A stretch of DNA of 64,000 bases from Heloderma charlesbogerti (GCA_026122225.1 JANEZZ010002675.1:310001-374000), one strand, 5' to 3'; positions 19,753 through 32,510 are shown, counted from the stretch's first letter. Translations and numbers: made by a program. The notes: a model not told the origin generated them from the letters alone.

Positions 19753-22700
19753 TCAGAATAAATTCTGGAATTAGCATTAATGGTGTAGCCAATTAATTCT
19801 TCTGTGTGGTTTGGGCACATTTACTTCTGAAACATCAATATTTCAATAATGTAACCTTTTTATTAAGTAAGTTTGTCAAAATCTTAAACTGATTGTATTG
19901 CTGTACCTAGCCTTCTTTTCCAAGTGCAATATTAATTTAATTACTAGGACACTGACAAACCTCTCAGACATGTTTCATAATTGTGAGACTAGAAAAAGTT
20001 CTTTGTTCCTCAATTCCCAATTAATAATCGGGAAAAGTGGAGTGTTGAGAAGTGAAATGTTCAATATCCCTGCTTCTGTCTAACCTTTCCTATAACAGCA
20101 TATGGTGTCAACTGTTCTTAGAAACTGCTTAGAAACTGAGTTTCCATATCTCTTACTAAACTTCCAGTGACTGCAATATCATATTATTATATCACTGAAT
20201 ATGTCAATTCAGCCGTTGGACTTCTCATGACCATTCCAGCTCAAGTTTAAACAATCAGGAGAGGATTCTTGTAGACAGGCAGCAGAAGGCCACCAGTGTT
20301 AGCTTATTATATGATTTGTGGTTAGCAATTTCAATTTCAGTTGGTCATTATTTTCAGCTATAGATATGAAATCAGACTATCTGTTGCATGACATCTAGTC
20401 ACTGTTTTTGTATTATAATGGTAAAATGAAAACAGTAGAAATGTGCCAAAAACATTTCTCCCCATGTTTCAGGATGGCCATTTAATTTGTCATATTTCAT
20501 CAGAGTGTTGCACGCGCCCATGTGCAGGAGAAACTCTGCATAATGCTTGTTTGTGAGCATTTGGCCTATATAATTCATGACAGTTTGACAAACTTCCAGT
20601 GATGTTTGGTAAATGCTCTTTCCATGATTAGAAAAATATGTGGTTTTGCATATCAGGAGGGTGGCTGGGATACATTGTAGGCAATTTAGTCCCCCCAGAC
20701 AAGTCAACAGAATAATAAGGAAGTGCAGTGTTGTTCTTAACAGTAAGCAAAAACATTACATGATCATTGCTTACTATTATAGAATAAAGTCATTTCCCAA
20801 TCTTATAGACCTTAAATTAAAATGTTAGCCCTCTGTTGATGATTATCACAAAAATAATTACATTTTGGTTAGGGCCAAATAAGCATCCCTATGCTTACCC
20901 AAAAAGGGATGAAGGCTTTGCGCATGTCTCAAACAAGGCCTTGAAGGGGCTTGAAAAGCATTCAGTGCTGCTTCTCCCTTCCCCTGCTTGAAGGCAAGGC
21001 AACTTACCATCAGGCAGGTGAGGGAAAGGCAGAGGTAATGGTTGGTGGTCCCAGTCTCCTGGTGGAATGGCTTTTCCTGCCGAAGACTAGGGCTAGGACT
21101 ATCAGTTAATGCATCCCCTGCAGGAAGGTGATGCTGTGCATCATGCTCCCCCCAACCTTCATGGAAAAAGAGATTCTGTTGGAGGCTAGGAACACTGCAG
21201 CCACCTTTGACTTTCCCTTACCTGCCCAAAGGTAAGTTTCTTCATCTTCAGACAGCGAGGTGGAGATGATGATGGTTTGCAGGCTTGGTGTGAACACTAA
21301 TCCTCCTTGTGAGCATTTGAAGAGGGTGCTCACCCCTGCAAGAGCCTGTCCTCAGATGTTCATGACATCCCTAATGTTGGTATCTGCAGAATGCTTAGAG
21401 TAGATAATGGTGGAAAAAGAGGGAGGAAATGTAAGAAGGACCCACATCTAGGATATGGCTGCAGCAGAGGGACTGGATACCAAGGAATTTTATTGTGTCT
21501 CCAGGAGGTCATGTTGTTCCAGCAGACAAGCACAGAACTGGCATCCCAGTTACAAGAAGGAGTAACAACTCTGTGTAAGTAAGATCCAAGTATATCCACT
21601 AGTAAGTGCAATAAGTCTAAAATATAAAGAGATAGCATTGATAATTGGCAGCTCATCACTATAATTAGTGAAGGCATGAATGGGCCAGCCGTAATCTGGG
21701 TTTATTTCACATAATTGCAGGAGTGAAAACTTGGTTGCCCAAAATAAAACGTCTTTTTAACAGCAAATATGGACTGAGTAGCAGCATGATTATACATACA
21801 TCAGGCAGAGTCTATAAAGGGAATTTCATGTGTCTGTGGGATTCATGGAGCCAAGGGAATTGGGAGCACAGCTGCCATCATTTGACTTTTTTGCTGCTGA
21901 CAGTAGTCACTTCCAACTCCTATGCAATTAATACATATGGCAGCCAACTGGCTATACTGAAGCACCTTTCCAATTTCTTAGACACCCTGAGGCTCTGTTA
22001 TCTACAGTCTATTCCATGGCTGCATATTATTATTTTTACTTGCCTTAGGGATTTTCCCTTCCTGCCATTATTTTGCCTGTACTCTGAGGAATATTGTCTG
22101 TCTCTGCAGAGCTTTTTACCTTTCCTCCAAAATCTATGTACCATGCCTTGCTGGAGAGAGACTGTATGAGCACTTTTTCAGTGGGAGTAGCCCACTGACA
22201 AACAGGGGCTAAAAATTCCACCACGTTAGTCAGGAGCAAATCCACACCAGAATTTGAATGACCAAAGCAAATGATGAAAAAAGAAATGGCTCTCGTTATC
22301 TTTTAGGAATTGTAGTCCAAATGGACATATTGAACCAGATTTGTACATTTCCAAAGTTTATAAAGCACTCCAATTTGCTGCTCTTTTTACACAGCTTGGC
22401 TGGCACCAGCTTTCAAAATCACTGCTGCTCTGAACAGAAGGCTGCCTCCCACCTTGCATTCAGTGCAATGAAACAATTCACTAAACACCTCAAATTTTCA
22501 TCTGTCATTTAATAGAAATTCAAATAGCAAGACAGCCTGGCTGCACTGGAATTTTATATTCTCTTCTTTTCCCTGAGTGCCATAAATACCCCCTTTTCTC
22601 TCCTTTCCCTGGTACTGCCTCCTTTGTGGCTCAAGAGGAATGCCTGAGCGCCATTTTAGCTACATCAACTACTTCTTCATAATGCAAATATGCTTCACTT

Positions 22701-23939
22701 TGTTCCCTTTCTTCTAATTTCTTTCTAGCTGATTAGTTGGCTCCACATTTGCTGAGATTCAGTTTCTGATAACATCTATTAAATCTGTCTAAGGCATTAG
22801 TTGCCTGAATGAATAGACCATTTAAGATTGTAATTTTATGGCTTTATATTAGAGCTTTACCTACATCTGATTAGAAATGCTAAGTATTTTGAGTACTCAG
22901 CCCCTGAACAGTTCTCCTCTCTTCAGGTGCAGAAAAATGCTGTCCCCACCCCAACCTTGTCCAGTTGCCTACAAACAAACAAAATACAACTCTTGGCTTG
23001 AACTTGGATGCTAAGAATTAAACAGAATTCAAGAAGTGAATTTCTCTGGCATTTTAATGAATCGCGTCTAGACAGAAATGTCCTGGTGGTCCTAGAGGCT
23101 AACAATTTCATTGTAAGAGCTGCTGTTGCATGGCCACAACAGCCCATAGAGCCAGGAACAAGGGCTCTGGCTCTAGGGTCAAGAATAAGGGATTTGATTC
23201 CATGGTAATATGGTAATATCAGCTGGTGCCCTTAGGCCAGAGGCAGAAGGAAGCTGCTCTCTGCTGCTCCAGCGCTGTGCAAGCAGCAGCCATCAATGCT
23301 GACTTCTAATATCAATGGGAAATGGCACACCAGGACACGGGTAAGGCGGCTAGAATCCCCCTATGTCCCTTACATGGGACTTTCAGAGCCACAGGGGGCT
23401 TCATATTGTCTGATACCTAATAGTAAAAAATAGAGGTGGATGTGTGCCTAGAATTAGAGTCTCTGCTTGCTAGGCATAACTGAAGCATCAGAAGTCAATG
23501 TGTGAGCCATGATTGCTGTAGCAAAAATAAATGTACAGGGATGCTTTTGAGCTACTCCTAATATATAATCAGACAGAACAGAATTAAAGGCCAGGAATTT
23601 TTTTGTTAGCTAAAATGATGCCTATAAAATGGTGAGAATGTACATGGAAGTGTCTTCATGAAGATGGGCTGATTGAGCAGGTGAGAGTCAGCCCTGACTT
23701 CACTTTTCCTAGATGTTCCCAGCCCATTCTTTCCTCAGCCTCCTGCTTCCTACAGTCTTCTGTTATGTAATAATTATGTGGCTAATATAGCAACAGGTAT
23801 AGATAAATGTCAGTGGTCTAATTCTTTGTGCAAATTGGAAAGTTAGATTCCAGACATTTATTTAGGTGATTTGTAGCTTTTGCAAAATGTTTTTATCTTT
23901 TTTCTTTTTTAACAATGGCATTCAAAATATTCCAAGCTT
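19753..23939. other. No gene recognised (4.2 kb)
   Basis: Mostly AT-rich and unique-looking. A moderately GC-rich patch at about 20940-21350 and frames at 20399-20707, 21360-21677 and 21723-22169 show no domain or family that I recognise. Confidence 0.45.
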
Positions 23940-24074
23940 CTTAGAGTGCAATCCCATGCATGTTGTAGGATTTGTTTTCTGTCTAAACATGCATATGTGT
24001 CCTCTTCTACCTCTGTCAGGTAAAAAGGGCCTGCCAAAGCTTTCTGCTTTTTTCTCTAGAAAGAGAACCTTTAG
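23940..24074. repeat. Trace of the GCAATCC-terminal element group
   Basis: GAGTGCAATCCCATGCATG and TTTTCTGTCTAAACATGCAT match the right end of the 48.4 kb copy (48970-48997) in reverse order. It directly abuts copy B. Confidence 0.4.
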
Positions 24075-24510
24075 GGTGCAATCCTGTGGCTGCTACACAG
24101 CAGCTAGATGGCTGTAGGATTTTTCCTTTTTCGAGAACCGACCCTGGAGCCAACGCTCTGAGGTTGATTCCCAGAAAACCATCTCCCTGCCCCCTCTTCA
24201 CTGCTTAGGGAGGCATGGTTCATCCCTGGCTCCGTGCTCGCAAGAGCAGCGCAGAGCAGGGGGAAAGGGGGTGTTCCTGGGAGCGGGGACTGCAGAAGCA
24301 CTGGTATGACACTCCCTATGCGCCATCCAGCCTCTCCCCCCATCGCTCCAACCTGCCCTGGCTAGACAGCTGAAATCGGCCATCTAGCTGCAAATGCAAG
24401 GCGGCCAGAGCATGGAGGAGAAGATCCCCTCTGTGTTCCACCCGCCCTGCATTGGATAGTTGGTCACCTCTGAGTTCGGAGGCAGCCAACTATCCCCATT
24501 GGATTGCACC
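24075..24510 (+). repeat. GC-rich GCAATCC-terminal family, copy B (full length)
   Basis: Perfect 10-bp terminal inverted repeats: GGTGCAATCC at 24075-24084 and GGATTGCACC at 24501-24510. It shares block order with A and C. It has a left subterminal hairpin (CCTGTGGC with GGCTGTAGG) and a right subterminal 42-nt hairpin at 24454-24495 whose outer stem is GGATAGTTGG with CCAACTATCC. It has no protein-like frame, so it is probably a non-autonomous DNA transposon; the superfamily is not identified and a target duplication is not clear. Confidence 0.7.
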
Positions 24511-25489
24511 TCAGGCTATTTTTAAACTTTGAATCCTCAGCAAATGAAAATGTAGAATATTCCATGCCTGACCTTTTCCATACGTTGTATGAATAGTCTC
24601 TTCCAACATACCTTGACATTTTGGCCTTCAGCAGTTGCATGAATTATCCATAAGGGTCAGAATCCAAGAGTTCTGCTCCCTTGAAGAACCTTCTAGTTTC
24701 CTTTTAGAGGGTTGGGGCTAGGACTCTGATTGGATTATTGTCTTTACAAACAGGACGCACTCCTGGCTCCTACAGACTCTACATTTGGATTTATTGCCAG
24801 CTTTCTGTTACCTGCTATATGCTTCTTGCTGCATTTCTACCATTGCCTGGCCCTCTCACCTAATATCTCTAGGCGCTTCGGCTGGTACCAGAGCACGGCA
24901 ATGGCCATTTCTGTCATCTAACTAGCACACTTGTGCTGGAGAAATAAAACTTAGCCATTCTGCCTTAGAGTGGATGCTTAGTGGCCAATATTTAGGAGGC
25001 AACATGATAAAGTCTTCATGGCTGAAGCCTATTAGAGGATTTCAGTCTATAAAGCTGTCATATTGGAAGCTGTAATGAACATTACATTCCAGTAACAAAA
25101 CTAGCAAAAAGAAAAGAAAAATACAATCTACACAGAAATTTTAAGTCAGTCTTAAAAACCGATATTAGAACTGTCAGGCAGAAAGTATTAATGCTTTCTT
25201 TCTCTTTCATTTTCTGCGCTCATTTAGTGCAGCTGAGGTGTGGAATGTTGAAGAAGCCAGAGTTTTTCACATCCCAAAGAGATGAGAATAATGTCTTAAC
25301 ACCTGATGATGAGATATTATCCCACCTACACGATCAATGTATTTGTTCCATAATGATCTTGTAATTTCCAGGTATCTGCTCCATCTATCTATATTCCAGG
25401 AGAGGTGGCAAAATAATATGCAGAAGTATTCAAGAGGGCAAAACTCAGGGATCACTATGACAACTTCCATGAACTTATCTAAAACGATT
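24511..25489. other. No gene recognised
   Basis: Unique-looking DNA with no named repeat or coding signal. Confidence 0.45.
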
Positions 25490-25622
25490 TCCAGAGGGTA
25501 GCCATATTAATCTATTGCAGCAAAAACAACCAAGAGTCTTGTGGCACCATGAAAGCTTATGCCAGAACTTTTTTTTTCTGTTAGTCTTTAAGGTGCCACA
25601 AGACTGTTGTTCTTTCTGAAAC
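25490..25622. repeat. Amniote-type interspersed repeat with inverted ends
   Basis: GGGTAGCCATATTAATCTATTG and AGAGTCTTGTGGCACC are followed by TTAGTCTTTAAGGTGCCAC and AAGACT. AGTCTTGTGGCACC and GGTGCCACAAGACT are exact inverted copies. This sequence recurs widely in reptile genomes; I cannot assign its class with confidence. Confidence 0.6.
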
Positions 25623-25869
25623 AGATACTTCCATTCTTAAGTCTAGCCTGAAAATGTTATCCAAAGCACTGCAGGCAGTACCTATAATCTTGAGATGTTT
25701 ACAGTTATGTCATTGTAACATGAGGAGCTTCCTGCTTTTACACTCGACAGTGGCATTAAAAATGGGGGGAAAGGTCAGGCACTGATGGGTAAGGAGTGAA
25801 CATTCTATTTTTGCTCAATGGCCCTTAATTATACAGCCAATGGAATATCAGTGTCAGAATGTAACATGT

Positions 25870-25906
25870 GATTGGACGGAGGGTTCTGGATAGAAGGTAT
25901 AAAAGG
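25870..25906 (+). promoter_or_regulatory. Candidate Pol II promoter in the LTR-like unit
   Basis: GATTGG (inverted CCAAT) lies about 24 bases upstream of a consensus TATAAAAG. The spacing suits an LTR U3 promoter. No transcript evidence is available from sequence. Confidence 0.4.
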
Positions 25907-26204
25907 GCAGGCATAGCCTTGTCAGTTGGGTTGGTCAGCTAGAATCAGACAGAGAAGAGCGTGGAGGAGAATAAGCAAAAGCCCCCAGAGTTTGAAAGAA
26001 GCAGCAGTCAGAAGATGCTGAAGTGGGAGCAGAGTAAGGTTGGAGGAGTCAGAATGGCAGCAAGTAGTGGCTGTCCAGAAGAAAGAAGGGAAGAAGAGTG
26101 GAAATAACAAAAAGTAGAAGCTGAGATTGTCTGTGGGAAGAGAGAAATTCACATAGCATTCCTACAAGGAGCTGCAGCCAGAGAGAGACGGGGAGTGTAA
26201 CCCT

Positions 26205-26960
26205 GTTACTTCTTCTTGATCTCTCAGCAGTTTTTTATATTGTTGACCACGGTATCCTCCTGGACCGCCTCCATGAGTTGGGAGCTGGAGGCACTGTTCT
26301 ACAGTGGTTTGACTAGTACTTGTAGGGTCGATTTCAGAGAATGCCATGAGGTGCAGGTGACTGCACCTCAGCCCCATGGCAGCTGCACTATGGGGTACCG
26401 CAGAGCACCATCCTGTCCCCAATGTTATTTAATATCCATACAAAGTCATTGGGAGTGGTTATCAGGAGAAATGGGGCAAGGTGTCACCAGTATGCTCTAT
26501 TTCTGTGTGACATCTGAATTGGGACAGGCCGTGCACATTCTGAACAAGTGCCTGAATGCAGTTATGGCTTGGATGAGGGCCAATAAACTGAAACTGAATC
26601 CTGATAAGACAGAGACCCTATGGGTTGGTGGTTCCTAGGTCCAGAAATTTGAGTGTTTGCCTATTCTGGATGGGGATGCACTCCCTCTGCAGGAGCAGGT
26701 CTGTAGTTTGGGGGTGCTCCTGGATCCATCTTTGTCACTGGAGGCCCAGGTGGCCCGAAGCACCCATTACCAACTCCGGTTGGTATGCCAACTATGCTGT
26801 TCTTAGACAGGGATAGCCTATCCATGCACTGGTAACCTCACGAAAGTCCCTATGTGCTGGTGATAGACCTGTGTAATTTAGCTTAACCAGCACCTCCTTT
26901 AGGAAGGAGGCCTTTTATACCAGGCCTTAATTGGTTCCAAGCAAGTACAGTTTTGTATGT
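26205..26960 (+). mobile_element. L2-group LINE fragment (RT region)
   Basis: Plus-strand translation shows the RT motif A region, degraded (HGILLD.LHELGAGGTVLQW in fragments). Next is the motif B region, where a PQ-S-L-SP-LFN-type block is visible around 26395-26430. The post-palm block LNKCLNAVMAWMRANKLKLN and PDKTETLWVGGS follows at 26540-26638. Several frame changes are present. The 3' end near 26960 is approximate. Confidence 0.75.
26216..26638 (+). pseudogene. L2 ORF2 RT fragment
   Basis: A 140-residue frame that is only partly in the L2 reading frame. The last 35 residues (AVMAWMRANKLKLNPDKTE) are clearly L2. The first part runs in and out of frame through motifs A and B. No intact catalytic YADD-like box could be read, and there is no endonuclease. 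Confidence 0.6.
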
Positions 26961-27500
26961 CAACAATTGTATATTCCTGAGCCTTGCCCCATTGCCTCCC
27001 TCATGAAGTGAAAGAGATAAAGGTGTGCTGCCTTGATTCTCACAGAGGAGCTGGGAGACTCCCCCTCCCAGGAGCTGGAATGTTGGGGCCCCTCTCTCTT
27101 AGGAGAGGCAGTTAGTTTCCCAGGCTGGGATGCTTTGAGCACCTTCAGTACGGAGCACCCCTGCTTCTTCTGAAAGGGAGAAGGGGCGTTGCCTGTCATC
27201 TCCTGTGCTTTGAGAGAGAGAAATCTATAAAACCAAGCAAGTTTCGATCTCTGGTCTTGCCCCAAGGGGCAATGTGGACAACCAGCGTGGAGGATTCCTG
27301 TGGCCCTAGAAATGGCTTCTATTGTGGGCCCCCCAATAGATACCCAGTTATGACAGCTTGATTAGCTGGAAAGAGGTGTGAGCCTTCTTTGCATAGATAT
27401 TCTGCATCCATTTTTCTATCAATAAACTGTCATATTTTTGCACAAGTGACTCTGTTTCATCTTTGTAATCAAAATAATCTATTTTGACTGGGACCTGACA

Positions 27501-28834
27501 GAATCAGAACCCCAGATCCATACACATACATTGGGTTATTCTCGAAGATAAATTCAGAACAAAAGTGGATATTTCCCCTTGTGCGTACATATACCTCAGT
27601 TGTCTGCACCCCTGTATGATGACTGGATAGCTGTCAGGATCAGGATAGCTGCACCCCTGTATGATGACATCACAAAATTTGCCTTGAAGTGCTGAATTCA
27701 CATTGAAAAAATCAGTGGCGTACTTTTATCTAAGGCGTTTGTCTAGTGATATTTTTTAAAGAACACTGTTAAATCTGTAGCCTTGTAGAATAATAACCAG
27801 GTTATCCTTTTCTTGATTTTTAAGGTTTTGAAGTGTGTGTCATCAATCAGTCTGTAAATGTGTTTGGAACATGTATTGTGCTATGATAGATGGTGCTGTT
27901 CTAGAGGAAAGAAGATCAAGGAAAGCTTGTAACCTGGTTTCTATCTTGTGAAATTGGAGAGGAAGAGGATATAATAACTATTCTATTTGCTGGGCTTGCA
28001 AACACACTGATTTCTTTTATATGATATGCTATTGAAAGTATTGCAAACCACGTAGTCTGATGTAGTTCCATATATGCCAGTGAAATTACACCACGGTAAG
28101 CAATCTGTGAATGATCAGTGAAGCACTTTAGTTGATTGTGGTGCAATGATTGCGCTTCTTTATTAATTTTAGCTTATAGTGCTTTGTAGTTCATCCTGTT
28201 TACATCTAGCTAGACCAAGGTATACCTATTGGTTCATTATCCCACTTTGCCAGAATAGACAAAGTTAAAAACAGTGATCCTAATCTTGCTTTCTGAAAAT
28301 GCATTGAAATAGTTCTTATTAGAGAGTTGGCAGTTTTTCTCACTTATCTAGGGAATTGACATATCTAAATTTTAGAGCATCATTTGGAGTTCAGTGAGCT
28401 GACTAAAACAAAGTTTTTGTGTATTTACTAGGAAGCTGAGGTAGCTTGTGAGACCGAAACATTCATGATTTCATACCTAACCTTAATTTGTTGTCCTCTT
28501 AGTTCTTCTCTTTGTAGGACAGTTGCTACTAATTATTTGGGCCTGTTGCACTTCTAGCAGACCACAAAGAACTGCACCAGTGTTACGTGTGTGCTCTGTT
28601 TGTGGCAGTCAGAGCAGTATGGATTCCATTCGCCTTTGTGCTTTTTGCTTGTTCTGCTTGCCCTAGGATTTTGCAGTCCACATTTGGGCAGGGATCAACA
28701 AGCGATAAGGCAGGAAACACAGTTTTGCTGCCTTGTCACTTCGTCTCTGTTGCCTGAAGGGCGTTTCCATTAGCCTAAGGCAGGAGGCTTGTACTCTTCT
28801 TGTAGTCGTTTCCCCTTGTCCCAGGAAAAGACAG
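27501..28834. other. No gene recognised
   Basis: Contains a short local direct repeat around 27600-27665 (GCACCCCTGTATGATGA twice, at about 27606 and 27651). Otherwise unique-looking DNA. Confidence 0.45.
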
Positions 28835-28895
28835 CAGTGTTAATTTATGCTGATGATACTTCCCTCCTCTCCCTTGAGGAGCAGGTGGTGCATGA
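28835..28895 (+). mobile_element. LINE reverse-transcriptase relic (YADD box)
   Basis: TTAATTTATGCTGATGATAC translates to LIYADDT, followed by SLLSLEEQ. This has the form of RT motif C of a non-LTR element. Only about 20 codons can be recognised and the clade is not assignable. Confidence 0.45.
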
Positions 28896-30069
28896 ACCAT
28901 AATGTGGAGGCCCCTGGGTCATGGGAGGCAAAACATAAAAATAAAATGTGTGGCTTCTATGACTGGCAGCTTCTGCCTCCTAATGAACTGGAATCTTTGT
29001 GGCTAGATGGGGTAAAAAATGGAGAGCAAAGGAGAGGGAAGAATGAAGATAAAGCCAAAGCTCTTATCTTTTAAAAGACCAGGTTGAGTAACCATTGGAT
29101 ACTTAGCTATTATTTTTTAAATGTGAACTGCCTTCATAAAAATTGTGATAATTAGAATGTTATCATCAGAAACCATCTCTGTCAAAATAATCTCGAAACA
29201 CTTGGCCTGAACCCCCTTGCAGACTGTCTCTGGTTATTTTAGATCAACATGACCTCTAATGGGTATAAGACGTAATCAATACTCTTAAAGACATTTAGAT
29301 CAGAGCACATAAAATATTTACTTTCTGTGTTTTTCATTTTAACATATAATATTAAGGGTATTTTAATACCCTCTTTCCCCAGTGCTGTTCCTTGCTTAGT
29401 CGCTAGTGATTAGTATCTGAAAGAGTCATAAAGGAATAAAGCCTTGGAAAGAATCCTCATCGTCTGTATCCTGAGTTGGCTATTGGAGGGGACTGCAAGA
29501 GGCAGCTAGGGCACACCTGGAAGCCAGACATGTGTGTGAAAGATGAAAAGCGACTTTTAAAAAATAAATAAAAGTCCATTTGTGTTGAATCCTTGAAGCT
29601 TTTTGTGTTATTATGCCATATAATTGAATAACATACATTATTTGAGTTCAAGAATCCAATCATGTGCGGAATGTGAAAAGACAGAATATCACAGCTCCCC
29701 TAGCAAAGCAGATACACAGAATAGTTGATCCAGAATGCAACTGCTTGTTTAAGAACTGCAATTCTACAAAGTTGGCTTCTAAAGAATTATAAATATTTCA
29801 AGAGATGCCTCTATTTTGTTTGTTTTCCTCATCATTAAGGTGAAAATAATTAATCTTCCACTTTTTAAATTCTTCAGTACAATTTCGTCTGCCCCCATGC
29901 AGGATTGCAGTAATCTGCCTCCAGTCTGTGATACCATTATGGAAGCATTAATGCTGCTGGCAAGATAGTGGCACTCATGAAGATTCAGAATCACATTAAG
30001 AAGCTGTAAACTGAACCATGGAATATCAGGAGGACAAAGGTTTAGAAAATCTCTTATATGCTTTAAGCC
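28896..30069. other. No gene recognised
   Basis: AT-rich DNA with no named repeat and no supported frame. Confidence 0.45.

Positions 30070-30120
<51 letters not shown>
30070..30120. repeat. (CTTT)n microsatellite
   Basis: About 12 perfect tandem units. The apparent hydrophobic frame across it is an artefact of the repeat. Confidence 0.95.
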
Positions 30121-31396
30121 GGAAAGTGGCCTTTCTAGGGTTTAAGAACAAATTGACTCAAAGAAGGCCTAAACAATCCTACAAAATCCCAGGTCTTTTT
30201 CAGTTAATGGCTGCTTTTCTGTGTGATTGTGAAGACAAAAATAAAAGAATAAAAATAAGTGCAATTAGATTATTTTAGAACCTTCTCGCCCCCCAGTCCG
30301 GCTAAGGAGATTCATGCACGCATAATTTATTGGAGCGGGAACTGAAGGCATAAATCAGATGTGCATTTGAATGCACATCAGAATGTTTGTCTGTCTGTAC
30401 AACATAGTTTTTCAGTAGGATGTGTACTGGAAACTACACATCCCCATACACATTCTGGCATAATTAATAGTCATGTATAAATACCTTTTGAAATTGCAAC
30501 TAGAGCAGGGCCAGGCATCTGTCTTCATTTTTTTCTCCATATAATTTCACTTCCTCTGTCAAATCTCTTTCATTCTAATTCTGTTTGCAGCAGCTGCTTT
30601 CCTATAGCTGTAATGTGCTCACAATTGTAATTGTTGGATAAGATTTTGTGTGTGATTTCTTGGAAGCTTCTGGCTTACCAGCTCCTCCTTGGTAAGGAAT
30701 TTTCCTCTGAAAGTGTTGTGTATTTAAAGAGACATTTTCCTTTTCCTACAACTAAATATACCTTAGCTAAGGAGTTTTACAAGACTCCCAGGGGTTGGGT
30801 TGATAAATTTTTCCTAGCTGTTTTAATCTCTCTATCTTTAAAAGAAATTGCTACCTATTCTCTGCAGCTTGGCTTATTTCAGATTCTTCCCCATCCCAGC
30901 TTTCCCTTATTCTTTCCCTCTGAACATACTCAGTGTCAGTTGCTTGGCTGTCAGGTCTCTCTCATCCACATGAGAAACTGCAGAGAGAATCTTCCTTCAG
31001 GATCAGTCTTGGCTTCCATGAATAAGACTTGACGTAAATCTTGTCACAGGGAAAATAATGAAAAAGTGATATAAACCTTCAGTCTGGTTGCCAATAATCC
31101 ATAGCATTTCCCCCCTAGCAAAGGCAGTAATTTCTCCACATCACTTTAGTTTGAATGTAAGAGAGGAAAAAGCTAGAGTTAAGAACAAAAATGTGAAAAC
31201 AAACAGCACAAGATACAAGAGTGTTAAGCTGAAGTAATTTTCAGTCATGGTATATAGCAGTACACAAAACTTACTAATAAGTGTTCTTATTAGAAAGCAT
31301 ATGTTAACAGATGAGTTAAAGACCATATTATCTAGAATTTCAGAAGGGGCCAGTGCACTGTTAGTGTTACAACAAGCATAGGATTGCCACTGAAAA
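30121..31396. other. No gene recognised
   Basis: A 133-residue frame at 30631-31032 has no motif that I recognise. A local near-palindrome at 30360-30470 (GATGTGCATTTGAATGCACATC) could be a MITE relic. Confidence 0.4.
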
Positions 31397-32050
31397 TAAG
31401 AACATAAGAAGAGCCATGCTGGATGAGACCAAGGGTCCATCTAGTCCAGCATTCTGTTCGCACAGTGGCCAACTAGCTGTTGACCAGGAACCCACAAGCA
31501 GGACATGAGCACAACAGCACCCTCCCACCCATGTTCCCCACCAACTGCTGTGGAGTGCTCACGGCCTCTGGTACTGATAGCATATAGCCATCATGACTAG
31601 TAGCCACTGATAGCCTTTTCCTCCAGGAATTTGTCTAATCCCTTTTTAAAGCCATCCAAATGGGTGGCCATGACTACATCCTGTGGTAGTGAGTTCCACA
31701 GTTTAACTATGTATGGTGTGAAGAAGTACCTCCTTTTATCTGTCCTCAATATCCCACCAATCAGCTTCATAGGAATGATCCCAGGTTCTAGAATTTTGAG
31801 AGCAGGAGAAAAGTGTCTCCCTAAATACTTTCTCCACGCCATGCCTAATTGTGTACACCTCTATCATGCCTCTCCTTACTCGCCTCTTTTCTAAGCTAAG
31901 CGATCCCAGCTGTTGTAACCTTCCCTTGTAGAGGAGATGCTCCAGCCCCTTGATCGTTTTAGTTGCCCCCTTCTGCAGTTTTTCCACCTGTACAATACCT
32001 TTTTTTAGGTGTGCTGATGGCTCGGCTGGGCCTGCCTGGCCTGTCATGCT
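31397..32050 (-). mobile_element. CR1-group LINE, 5'-truncated, minus strand
   Basis: On the minus strand from 32050, GATKTIKGLEHLLYKGRL and LSLEKRRVRRGMIEVY match the CR1 block after the RT. A second frame gives IVKLWNSLPQDVVMATHLDG and FKKGLDKFLEEKAISGYQW. The 3' end reads GGACTAGATGGACCCTTGG ... TCTTCTTATGTTCTTA (31397-31440). This terminal differs from the ATTCTATG type at 51-55 kb, so it is a different CR1 subfamily. Confidence 0.8.
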
Positions 32051-32260
32051 GGGCTTTGGCCAGTAATGTGGGTTTTCTGGAAAATTTTGAATCCGGATTT
32101 TTTATTGGAAGTTTAAAAAATGCAGATTAGGTTAATTTGCACAGGAACATCCTCAGTTTTTATTGGAAAATTTCCCAGTGCAAATTGGGTTAATTTGCAT
32201 AGTGTCATTTGCATAGGAAACTGTTCAGTTTGCATTAGAAAATGTTCTGATGCCCTAGAG

Positions 32261-32396
32261 CAGAGGTGGGCAACTTGCAGCCTTCCAGATGTTTTGGCCT
32301 ACAACTCCCATCATCCCTCACCATTGGCTATGCTGGCTAGAGCTGATGGGAGCCATAGGCTGAAACATCTGGAGGGCTACATATTGCCCACCCCTG
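32261..32396. mobile_element. hAT-like palindromic MITE
   Basis: The left end CAGAGGTGGGCAACTTGC and the right end, reversed, CAGGGGTGGGCAATATG are inverted. Inner arms TCCAGATGTTTTGGCCTACA and TAGGCTGAAACATCTGGA also pair. Flanking octamers CCCTAGAG (32253-32260) and CTGTAGAG (32397-32404) agree at 6 of 8 positions. It is the same style as 6071-6216 but a different subfamily. Confidence 0.75.
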
Positions 32397-32510
32397 CTGT
32401 AGAGAGTTCTAATTTAGCATGTTAATTTTACTTGTATTTAGTAGACAAGAAAGCCAAAAGAAGTATCCCATGTTCATTTTTTGCCCCAATACACTGCAAG
32501 TATTTGACTG

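Larger units (their letters stand above)
25852..27500 (+). mobile_element. Candidate LTR-like unit with a nested L2 fragment
   Basis: The ends are TGTCAG (25852) and CTGACA (27495-27500), the inverted TG...CA form of long terminal repeats. Inside, in the right order, lie an inverted CCAAT (GATTGG, 25870), a TATA box (TATAAAAG, 25899-25906) and a late AATAAA (27421-27426). An L2 fragment at 26205-26960 interrupts it; without that the unit is about 0.9 kb. Against the call: the flanking pentamers ATCAG and GAATC do not match, and no gag/pol-like coding or primer-binding site was recognised. Confidence 0.38.

Noticed and set aside
30018..30278. A hydrophobic membrane-segment-like protein (LFLSFFLSFF...)
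   Set aside because: Encoded entirely by the (CTTT)n microsatellite; an artefact.
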